The notes under the pieces were generated by a model, which was not told the DNA's origin, ran no database searches, and saw only the letters and a list, made by a program, of their open reading frames with translations. Both the position numbers and the translations under genes were made by a program. A stretch of 21,534 nucleotides of DNA, from assembly GCA_002388665.1 (NCBI GenBank), contig DGMY01000065.1:1-21534 (forward strand). The letters run 5' to 3'. Shown in pieces: positions 15,432 to 21,534 of this stretch (within the stretch, counting starts at the first letter, position 1; every line of letters starts with the position of its first letter). The DNA is from Opitutia bacterium UBA4506. GTDB lineage: Bacteria > Verrucomicrobiota > Verrucomicrobiia > Opitutales > Puniceicoccaceae.

Positions 15432-15885
15432 AAGTCGAACTAACTTTGAGTTGAATTGCGTGATTGGGTTGCCGGGTAGCCGCTGGCGTGGGGAGGCGTT
15501 TGCCGTCGAACCTTTCCAGCTTCCCGCTGGCTACGTTGCTCAGTTGGAAGGCCGGAAGCAAGGAGTTTGTTCCGGTGATTCCAAGCCTAGACACCCGATG
15601 CACTACGCGCAAAGGTGGTCGAAGGAATTGGAGGATACGCCGGGGCTAACCGTTGCCCAAGTAGCTGAACGGGAGGGACTTTCGCGGAAGCAGGTTCGCA
15701 GCGTCCTACGCTTGCGCCGCTTTCCGGCGGACATTCAAAAAGCCTTAGCGAACCTCTCCGACCCCGGAGAAATCGACTTTTACCGGGAAAGACGACTCCG
15801 CCACCTGACGCACCTAAATGCGAGCGAGCAACTCGCCGGATTCGCCAAATTACAACAGCGATGGGAGGCGCAAAACAGGCAATAA
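15418..15885 (+). CDS. HTH protein of ParB / recombinase-associated type
   Basis: 155 aa from GTG at 15418. The start is uncertain: an ATG at 15598 gives a 95-aa protein, and neither has a clear ribosome-binding site. The recognisable part is a helix-turn-helix at about 76-100, LTVAQVAEREGLSRKQVRSV, followed by LRLRRFPADIQKAL and a basic FYRERRLRHL stretch. This order resembles the HTH of ParB/KorB-like proteins and of the small HTH proteins often encoded next to site-specific recombinases (family knowledge from memory). No recombinase gene is visible nearby. The N-terminal 60 residues, including GYVAQLEGRK, could be genuine or non-coding read-through. The TAA lies inside a small palindrome. 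It is likely a DNA-binding protein of the mobile segment. Confidence 0.55.
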   Translation: MSGTLSRTNFELNCVIGLPGSRWRGEAFAVEPFQLPAGYVAQLEGRKQGVCSGDSKPRHPMHYAQRWSKELEDTPGLTVAQVAEREGLSRKQVRSVLRLRRFPADIQKALANLSDPGEIDFYRERRLRHLTHLNASEQLAGFAKLQQRWEAQNRQ

Positions 15886-16163
15886 GCCTGACTATGAATC
15901 AAATAGAGCGGTGAAATTGAGGCAATAAGCCGCTGAATGACGCGCCATTTCGGTTGCACCATTTGATTCAATATGAATCGAATAAGCTAAACCATTGACG
16001 TATAGCGCCTTAAGTGCTATGAGTATCACGTCATTTTGCGGTGTGAATAACTTCGCGGCGAAAAAATTTCCCGCCATTCGGCGGGATCAATTGGATTTTC
16101 CCAAGATTGGGAATTTCCCGAGAAGCGGGGGAGATTGTACGATACAACGAATGGCATTCGCCA
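15876..16163. other. Palindrome-rich non-coding region
   Basis: No gene is seen, but inverted repeats are dense. CAGGC-AATAA-GCCTG at 15876-15890 spans the stop codon of the HTH gene. AGGCAATAAGCC occurs at both 15877-15888 and 15920-15931. TGAATCAAAT (15895-15904) is inverted as ATTTGATTCA (15961-15970). TATGAATC is repeated directly at 15893 and 15972. ATAGC/GCTAT flank a CTTAA core at 16002-16020. A 7-bp stem, TCCCGCC-ATTC-GGCGGGA, lies at 16069-16086, and TTCCCAA-GA-TTGGGAA at 16098-16113. Candidate roles are an origin of transfer, an attachment or resolution site, or terminators; the sequence alone does not decide. Confidence 0.5.
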
Positions 16164-16322
16164 TCAGTGGCCCAAGATGAGCCAGACGGTGCCCGCGCCG
16201 ATCAACAGTCCCGGAATCAACCCGCAGGCCCAAAAGCCGACCAGTTCGGCGAGTGTGACGATAGCGAAATCCCCTTTGAGCAAGGCAATGGACTTTTTCA
16301 GCCAGTTTTGCTTAGGACTCAT
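16164..16322 (-). CDS. Small single-TM protein of the mobile segment
   Basis: 52 aa, starting MSPKQNWLKKSIALLKGDF. A basic N-terminus is followed by a hydrophobic, Gly-rich stretch (about 20-50) that would form one or two membrane helices. The ATG at 16322 overlaps the TGA of the upstream gene in an ATGA junction at 16319-16322, the best evidence that it is translated. No family is recognised. Very short hydrophobic proteins are common in conjugative and plasmid modules, but no specific role can be given. Plus-strand frames over the same bases are longer but lack a protein-like composition. Confidence 0.45.
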   Translation of the reverse strand: MSPKQNWLKKSIALLKGDFAIVTLAELVGFWACGLIPGLLIGAGTVWLILGH

Positions 16323-16555
16323 TTTGACTCGGAGCGATTCCAGCACAGAAGTTGGCCCGGTCTTTCCGCGACTAGTCCGACTCGTTTAAGTGCGTTTATC
16401 ACCTGTTGGTACTCATGCAGCTTGAGCTTGTTGGTTAGTTGGGCATAAAGCTTGCCCGAAGAAATTTCGCCAAAATCTTGAATGACCTCTGCAACCTCTT
16501 GAATGGTCAGCAAAGAGACATCGGGCATGGCGACTGGCTCATTTTCATTATTCAT
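16319..16555 (-). CDS. Small acidic protein, possibly winged-helix
   Basis: 78 aa from ATG at 16555; a TTG at 16564 would add three residues, and neither has a clear Shine-Dalgarno. Not recognised. The pattern of helices, LTIQEVAEVIQDFG, SSGKLYAQLTNKL and EYQQVINALKRVGLV, then the short beta-like QLLCWNR, looks like a winged-helix domain in which a repeated Leu/Val periodicity forms the core. The ATGA overlap with the small membrane protein downstream implies an operon of two. It is transcribed away from the control region at 16556-16785, opposite to the possible ribbon-helix-helix gene. It could be a small regulator of the mobile module. Confidence 0.5.
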   Translation of the reverse strand: MNNENEPVAMPDVSLLTIQEVAEVIQDFGEISSGKLYAQLTNKLKLHEYQQVINALKRVGLVAERPGQLLCWNRSESK

Positions 16556-16785
16556 TGTCAGCAAACCGTAATCAGAAATAACCGCATGAAGCCGTATGAT
16601 TTCATACGGTCAACACTTGATAGACCTCAATTTTTCACGCATCGGAACCTGAAAATGGCCCTAGCGGTAAACATAGGCAATGCAATTTAAGTCTAAATAA
16701 GTCCGTATAAGTCCATTTGGGTTCATAAGTCGCTGTCTCAAAACAATTTGCGGAATCGAATAATTTATGACTGTATTCGACTCCG
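16556..16785. promoter_or_regulatory. Divergent control region with phased repeats and palindromes (candidate operator or oriT)
   Basis: 230 bp between divergent small genes. It contains a perfect 18-bp palindrome, CCGTATGATTTCATACGG (16592-16609). AAGTC occurs at 16689, 16699 and 16709 at exactly 10-bp spacing, so all three face the same side of the helix, with a fourth at 16727. An inverted repeat TCGAATA/TATTCGA (16756-16762, 16774-16780) ends 5 bp before the ATG of the next gene, a position suited to an autorepressor operator. The setting, beside a possible ribbon-helix-helix gene and a relaxase, fits an origin-of-transfer or relaxosome-accessory binding region, but a nick site cannot be identified. 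Confidence 0.5.
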
Positions 16786-17268
16786 ATGAGTAAAAATAAA
16801 GAGCGCGGATTGACAACCATGTCCGCAAAATTGCCTATCCCATTGAAAGAGAATGTCTTTCGGATATGCGAAGAAAACGGCGTTAAATTCCCGTGGGTGA
16901 TGGAAATGCTGATGAAGTCATTCGTTGCCTACGCTGCCCAGCATCCTAAAGGAGAAATGCCGTTGCCTTTGGCCGTCACGTCGAAAAGCAGCGCAGTGAC
17001 CGCATTGCAACCGCAAGCTGGTTCGCCCGAACCTATTTACGAGATTGCCTCTCCGACCTCACTACGGGTCACGGACCGCCCGGAACCCTCGCCGGAAGAT
17101 CGAAACCAGGCGGAATTGTTCGCGCTCATACACCCCAAAGGAAAGTATCCCTACACGACCTTGACACAGTTTCTTTCCACCGCCCTGAACGTCGATGGCG
17201 GCCACGTAATGAGGCTGCTGATCGAACAAGGCTACAAATTCGGCCACACACAAGAGGCGCCGCAGTGA
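16786..17268 (+). CDS. Possible ribbon-helix-helix DNA-binding protein of the transfer module
   Basis: 160 aa from ATG at 16786 (ATG at 16819 is an alternative). Residues 12-52, MSAKLPIPLKENVFRICEEN then a helix up to about FVAY, read as a short beta strand followed by two helices, the layout of ribbon-helix-helix proteins. A Pro/Ser-rich linker (about 55-105) leads to a C-terminal domain, HPKGKYPYTTLTQFLSTALN and MRLLIEQGYKF, of unknown fold. An HPKG motif occurs in both halves (53-56 and 115-118), hinting at a degenerate duplication. Ribbon-helix-helix accessory proteins such as TrwA and TraY assist MobF relaxases at oriT, and the adjacent repeats could be its site. This role is inference. 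Confidence 0.65.
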   Translation: MSKNKERGLTTMSAKLPIPLKENVFRICEENGVKFPWVMEMLMKSFVAYAAQHPKGEMPLPLAVTSKSSAVTALQPQAGSPEPIYEIASPTSLRVTDRPEPSPEDRNQAELFALIHPKGKYPYTTLTQFLSTALNVDGGHVMRLLIEQGYKFGHTQEAPQ

Positions 17269-17352
17269 AATCATTTATTTCTGGACAAAATATCTGTCTC
17301 TCGTTTTGAGCGTTTGCCCGAACGAACCTTAGATCGATTGGAAAAAAAACAC

Positions 17353-18621
17353 CTATTCAGAAGATGTGGCAATGGCGTCGCATATGCTCTCCGCGATTAG
17401 TTTACCTGCGCATTGATAGTTTTCGATCGAAAAAGTCATGACCATCGAACGAGCGTAAGGGGTTTCTATGGTGATGCTGGGCACATTGAGTGCATCGTTG
17501 GCGAAGTCGCCAAGTCGAGCTGTGCTCCATCGTGATGGATATTGGCCGCTGCGGACAAATTTATCGCTGCGAAATTCCTTGGGCAATTTCGCAGCGATAA
17601 GGTCGATGAAGGGTCGGTGCTGCTCATCGGGCAGCATATCCTCCGTCAGTTTGCGCAAAAAGAGAAACATACCCGACATGTCGCCGACAATTGGTGAATG
17701 GAAATCAATCACCAATAGCGGGTTGCATTGCTTCACCCAACGTTGCATGTCGTATTGGATGCACTTGACCTCGTGGCGCATTGGATGCGAACCGTATTTC
17801 CGAAGTAATCCCTGAGGATACAATTTAGAACCCCATGCGCGGTTAAAGTCCCAGGGGTGCGAATCTTTGCCGGGATTACCCTTACGACAACCGTCGACAT
17901 CTACAAAGGGCACTGCCCAGGTCATGGGGGCGTCATCGCGACGGACCATTTCACGAAGGAAGCCGTCGAGCACCCAGGCAGCTGGCGTCTCAGAGGCATG
18001 TTGGCGAGCCAGGCAATACACGCCCGGCGGTTTGAGAGCGGCTTGATCAGCTTTGGGCTTTGCTTGATTATAAAGCCGATTGATGGCACTGCCCATGCCG
18101 GTGACCCCGATAGCTTCGACTTTAAGCCGTGGTGCGACGTTGTGGAGCAAAGTGTTGGCGTCTTCGCTGGTGTAGGGGTAAGAAAGCGCGGTTTGAACTT
18201 CACCCTCATTGGTGGGCAGTTCCCATTCGATCAGCAATAAGCCACTCTCGCTATGTCGGGAGCGCGCATTGTTGATGCGTCGCCATTCGTTCCCAGCCTC
18301 GGTGCAATAAACTGGTGCGAATCCTTTAATGCCGATGCCTATATGACCACCGAGTTGGGTTTCATAAAAGTGAAGTACGCAACGCAGCTTTGTCATCAAT
18401 GTTCGCTGCTTGACCTGCACTTTGAAGTTAAACCATGAGGCTTCGGGAGCCTCAGTGGGCGTCGCAGCGAATTGGATTTCCAAGACATCCTCGGATTCGA
18501 CAACGCGAATGATCGTGGCGTTTCCAGATTCGAAACAGGTACGGATGCTTAGTTTATCATTTTCGTATAGGTCGCCGTGTGTGGTGATCAGGCAGGGTTG
18601 ACTGGCAGGAGGCATATTCAT
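17353..18621 (-). CDS. M14-family zinc carboxypeptidase, cytosolic carboxypeptidase (CCP/AGBL)-like
   Basis: 422 aa, no signal peptide, so probably cytoplasmic. The N-terminal beta domain (about 1-130) carries the ASWFNFKVQ block typical of CCP proteins. The catalytic M14 domain has the zinc ligands His208 and Glu211 in ARQHASETPAAW, VPFVDVDG near 237-244, GNPG at 248-251, DFNRAW at 258-263, the third ligand His308 in VIDFHSP and catalytic Glu386 in ITIETPYAR, so it appears active. Eukaryotic relatives remove C-terminal or side-chain glutamates; bacterial substrates are largely unknown. ATGs at 18621 and 18615 are both possible. It lies between the possible ribbon-helix-helix gene, with which it is convergent, and the relaxase, on the relaxase strand, and may be cargo. 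Confidence 0.88.
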   Translation of the reverse strand: MNMPPASQPCLITTHGDLYENDKLSIRTCFESGNATIIRVVESEDVLEIQFAATPTEAPEASWFNFKVQVKQRTLMTKLRCVLHFYETQLGGHIGIGIKGFAPVYCTEAGNEWRRINNARSRHSESGLLLIEWELPTNEGEVQTALSYPYTSEDANTLLHNVAPRLKVEAIGVTGMGSAINRLYNQAKPKADQAALKPPGVYCLARQHASETPAAWVLDGFLREMVRRDDAPMTWAVPFVDVDGCRKGNPGKDSHPWDFNRAWGSKLYPQGLLRKYGSHPMRHEVKCIQYDMQRWVKQCNPLLVIDFHSPIVGDMSGMFLFLRKLTEDMLPDEQHRPFIDLIAAKLPKEFRSDKFVRSGQYPSRWSTARLGDFANDALNVPSITIETPYARSMVMTFSIENYQCAGKLIAESICDAIATSSE

Positions 18622-18920
18622 GAAAAGAGGATGAGCTTGACATCGAAATTCATATGATCTCGCTGCACCAGGGCCAGTCAGAAACGCGATTCATATAGTA
18701 TCGGCTATGCAACTCATTGCGTGCCCTGGCTGAACAATACAAAAACTACTACTCGTTAGCATAAAGTGCTTATGTCGCAGATTGACCAGAACCCAATGCA
18801 TACGTTTTTGGCAAGTGAGCGTCCATCCGGGCAATGCCGTAGAAGTAATGGACGCCACTATGTTTATTGATGATAGATAAACACTACTTATGGATATTTA
18901 GCAAGCAGCATAAGATAACC
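18622..18920. other. Intergenic region between relaxase fragment and carboxypeptidase gene
   Basis: About 300 bp without a convincing gene, probably including the carboxypeptidase promoter. CCAGGGC at 18668-18674 is inverted as GCCCTGG at 18723-18729. ATTCATAT is repeated directly at 18648 and 18689. The part nearest the relaxase fragment is AT-rich. I see no clear terminator. Confidence 0.4.
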
Positions 18921-19916
18921 TTACATTGATTGTGAAATGCCTCGGCTACGGCGCTGGTGTGGCGTGTGCCGCTGTAATGTGCGGCGGAGCGGCTTGATGG
19001 GCTGGCGCGGCGCCGGAGGCGCCACGCGCAGTTTATTGAGGAGTTGCTGCCTGGCTTCCTGCATAATGATTTCGTGGGCGCGTTGGGCATGGTTGATTCC
19101 CTGCTGGATCAATTGCCCGCCCTTCCGATTGGCTTCCATAAAGTCCAACGCCAAGGTGCGCTCGCCAAGGCGCAGCAGATTTTCGCGTAGCGCCTCCTTG
19201 TCGGAGGTGTAAATCTTGATTTTACGCCGTGCCCGCGAAATCGACACGTACCACTGGTTGCGATTCGTCGCCGCTCGATTTTGCGAATCCGAGAATAAAA
19301 CCGTATCCACGGTTTTGCCCTGAGAGGCGTATGAGGTGACGGCGTAGCCGAGATTGGCTAGGCGCTGCGTTGGCGCCAATGTTTTGCGCTGACCCCGGTC
19401 ATCGACCACGGCAATTTTGCCGTTCTTAGCGATGCGGGAAACCGTGACGAGCTCGCCGTTGACGATGTATTTGCCATCGGCGGACTTGCCGTTGAACTTC
19501 ATTTGGAGACGATCACCCGGCGCCAGTTCAAGCTCGCGCTGGCGAGCGACCACGAAGTGCTTGGATTGCTTAAAGCCGACCGTCGTCACCTTGCCATCTT
19601 TGCGCAGGGACAAACCTTGCTCACTGGCGCCCTCGACTTTTGCAAGTTCGCCTTTACCGAAACGACCGTACTTTTTGATGAAATAAACGTAGTCGTCTTG
19701 CTCGTAAAAACGCACATCGCGCTTTTGCGCATTATCCAGATCGCGGTTTTCGTAGAAAACCAGCTTCGTATCCTTCCCGAGTTCGCCTTCGCCCTTGAGG
19801 CGCTGGCGTACCGCCGCATTGACGGCGTGAATTTCGTCCCAAGTTTGGGCGACAATTAAAGTGGTTTCCCCGGCCTGCCGCGCCTGCAAATAATCATCGG
19901 CTAAAGTCGGCTGTCC
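18921..19916 (-). pseudogene. mobF: MobF relaxase-helicase, C-terminal helicase fragment
   Basis: This frame is open from 19916, just after an in-frame TGA, to the TAA at 18921; if started at the TTG at 19889 it would give 322 aa. It continues the helicase begun in the adjacent fragment. The join reads LADDYLQARQAGETTLIVAQ, a normal superfamily I helicase progression. Motif V-like GYAVTSYASQGKTVD (181-195 from the TTG) and motif VI-like QWYVSISRARRKIKIYT (212-228) are intact. The end is basic and Pro/Arg-rich. It follows the upstream fragment in the -1 frame, with both frames open only across 19901-19916. Alone it lacks the nucleotide-binding motifs, so it cannot work as a helicase. Confidence 0.9.
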
Positions 19917-21361
19917 TCATCGACTTCCACCACGCAGTCAAGGGAGTCGAGTCGTTCAAAGGACTCGACGACTTCGCCCTTGGAAGCGGCCTTCACCGCT
20001 TCACGGTATTCGCCGATAAAAACGCGCTCGTTTTCGTCGCGACCCTTGGCCGGGTCTTGACGACGGATCGCGGTCAACTCGGCGGGATGAAGCCCGGCGT
20101 ATTTTTCAATGGCCCGGAGCGCGTCTGAGGCTTCCACGGCGCCATGCTGGCGCGTGTCGCCCGACAAAATGATGCGCGTTTCACTCGCTTTCAGCGTCGT
20201 GAAAAGGTCGGACATTTGCTTGCCACCAATCTGCCCGGCTTCGTCAATGATGACGACCGCGTTACCGGGCAGATCGCTCTTGGCCAAAAAACGGGCGACT
20301 GTTTGCGCTGCAAATCCGTCTTTTTGCAGGTCGATAACTTGCTGGCGTTGCGGGGCCAAAACGACGACGGAATGCCCGGCGTTTTCCAAGCCCTTCGCGA
20401 CTTCCTGCAAGGCGAAGGTTTTGCCGGTCCCGGCACCGCCCCGGAAAAGCGTCACATAATCTTGGCTCCCAAGGATCCGCTCAACCGCGGATTTTTGCTC
20501 GCCGGTTATCGTCGCAATTGACGGCTGATAATCTTCGCAAAATGGCGCATGCTGATTACGCCCTTTTTGGGCGATGTCCACGATTGCGAGTTCGCGGTCC
20601 AAAACAATGCACGTAGTTATCCGATGATCGCACTCATTTTTCAGATAGTTTCGGCGGGCGATTTCGGTGTCCAATTTTTCGAGGTCAAAATCCTCGCCCC
20701 GGCCCCGGATCAATGCCGCCGCCTTGAGCTGGTAATCTTCCACGACCGATTTGCGCTCGAAGACCCGTTCATCGGCCCAACTGACTATGGCCTGCATATC
20801 CGGTGTGATTTTATCGACGGAATTAGGCGCGTTTTCTGGCGCCAACGAGGCGATGTCGGCAGGCGTCATTTGGCCACTCCAATGAGCGTGCAGGTTCGAC
20901 GCCGACGATTCCTTGATTTTGCGGTCCCGTTTTTCGTGCGCAATTTGCGCCCGCAATTCCTTCAAATTTTTGGGCCGATTTCCGTTCGATAAATGCTCCC
21001 GTACACCGGCGTCAATTTGCTGATGACGCTTTGAGAATTTTTCAATCAACTCGGGCGAGATGCTTCGGATTTCAAAATCCCGCGTATTGTTTTGGATCAC
21101 GTAGCCCAATTGTTTGAGCCCCTTGGTAAGCTCGTGGTAGTAGAGATTTTCCACAAATTTTTGCGCCTTAAGCATCTCGTAATTTTGCAACGCTTTCCAT
21201 CGATTTTCGACGGGATCATAGGTCGCATTCATGACGATACAGTGCGTGTGCAGATGCGGATCAAGCGCCCGGCTGGTATCGTGACGGAATGCCGCGCCGA
21301 TCACGTTGCCGGTAATCCGGTCATCGGAGCGCCCGTTTTTGCGGGGATGTCCCGTTTCTTG
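19901..21361 (-). pseudogene. mobF: MobF (TraI/TrwC-type) relaxase-helicase, truncated 5' part
   Basis: Open from 21361, just after an in-frame TAA at 21362-21364, to a TAG at 19901; a GTG at 21304 gives 467 aa. RKNGRSDDRITGNVIGAAFR then DPHLHTHC holds the three-His metal motif of MobF relaxases (His17, 19 and 21 from the GTG). Then come YDPVENRWKALQ, a linker, and helicase motifs: Walker A GGAGTGKT (289-296), Walker B VIIDEAGQ with Asp354 and Glu355, and SGDTRQHGAVEASD (381-394). The roughly 150 N-terminal residues with the catalytic Tyr are missing; bases 21362-21534 do not encode them in any frame. It ends in a frameshift before helicase motifs V-VI. A complete protein would nick oriT and unwind DNA for conjugation; this copy should be inactive. 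Confidence 0.92.
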
Positions 21362-21534
21362 TTAAAACTCTGAGTGGCTTCCAGTTGGTTGTTTAGAGGG
21401 TTTGGTTGATTTTTGTGTTTGAGTCAATGTTGTGGTGGAGACTTGAACGATGGCCTCGTGGAGCGTAGGCCGTCCCCGAAGGGGTGCCGCGAAGCGGCAA
21501 GGCCGAAGCGTAGCGAGGCCATAGTTCGAAAAGT
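21362..21534. repeat. Non-coding end segment with cloverleaf-like inverted repeat
   Basis: Sequence that replaces the expected start of the relaxase gene. The last 94 bases (21441-21534) fold as a multi-branched palindrome. The outer stem is ATGGCCTCG (21450-21458) with CGAGGCCAT (21514-21522), extended by GAAC/GTTC (21445-21448, 21524-21527) and ACTT/AAGT, the latter being the last four bases of the window. Inside are GGCC/GGCC and two tight hairpins with GAA loops: CCCC-GAA-GGGG (21474-21484) and TGCCGC-GAA-GCGGCA (21485-21499). It resembles REP-type repeats, or the recognition end of a mobile element. Bases 21362-21440 hold no feature I can name. Confidence 0.65.

Noticed and set aside
16107..16448. 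Plus-strand open frame of 113 codons
   Set aside because: It overlaps the minus-strand small gene pair. Those genes have an ATGA coupling and plausible helix patterns, while this frame has an irregular composition.
17857..18240. Plus-strand open frame of 127 codons
   Set aside because: It is antisense to the M14 carboxypeptidase catalytic region, whose zinc ligands are encoded on the minus strand.
19889..19920. Programmed -1 ribosomal frameshift in the relaxase
   Set aside because: No slippery heptamer is found in the 16-nt overlap, and the gene also lacks its 5' end, so decay is the simpler reading.
21441..21534. Possible tRNA or integron attC site suggested by the cloverleaf fold
   Set aside because: Arm lengths and loop sequences do not fit a tRNA (no TTC-type T loop or anticodon arm), and attC core sites and an integrase are absent.

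Overview
The window looks like bacterial chromosome with a degraded conjugative or mobilizable segment at its right end. I see no rRNA, tRNA or ribosomal protein that would fix the taxon. A CBS-domain family II pyrophosphatase, a large Na+/sugar symporter, an MscS channel with a doubled periplasmic module, a pfa-like lipid/polyketide operon and REP-like hairpins around heptamer repeats together suggest a PVC-group bacterium, perhaps Verrucomicrobiota. That placement is inference from gene content and is weak.

Left part (1-4497). Two minus-strand housekeeping-type genes encode a CBS/DRTGG/DHH inorganic pyrophosphatase and an SSS-family symporter. Each is followed at its 3' side by a copy of a cassette made of successive arrays of 7-bp repeats. 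The second copy lies inside a 327-bp element bounded by 55-nt inverted arms, and each arm contains two hairpins.

Central operon (4627-10935, minus strand). In transcription order it holds an unrecognised small protein, a 1262-residue acyltransferase-dehydratase-phosphopantetheinyl transferase fusion, an acyl carrier protein, a GT-B glycosyltransferase and a PLOD-like glycosyltransferase. Neighbouring genes abut, overlap or sit within 45 bp. The set looks like the accessory half of a secondary-lipid (pfa/hgl-like) synthase that would make a glycosylated acyl product. No ketosynthase, ketoreductase or enoylreductase is present here, so chain extension would have to come from elsewhere.

Plus-strand pair (11213-15215). 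A two-TM protein of unknown function is followed 31 bp later by a large MscS-type channel.

Right part (15216-21534). This region looks like a mobile-element remnant. It holds an imperfect repeat pair, a ParB/recombinase-associated-type HTH protein, a palindrome-rich gap, a tiny overlapping gene pair, a divergent control region with phased repeats and palindromes, a possible ribbon-helix-helix protein, an M14 cytosolic-carboxypeptidase-like enzyme, and a MobF relaxase-helicase. The relaxase is broken twice: its N-terminal catalytic part is missing, and a -1 frame change separates the helicase halves. The window ends inside a cloverleaf-like inverted repeat.
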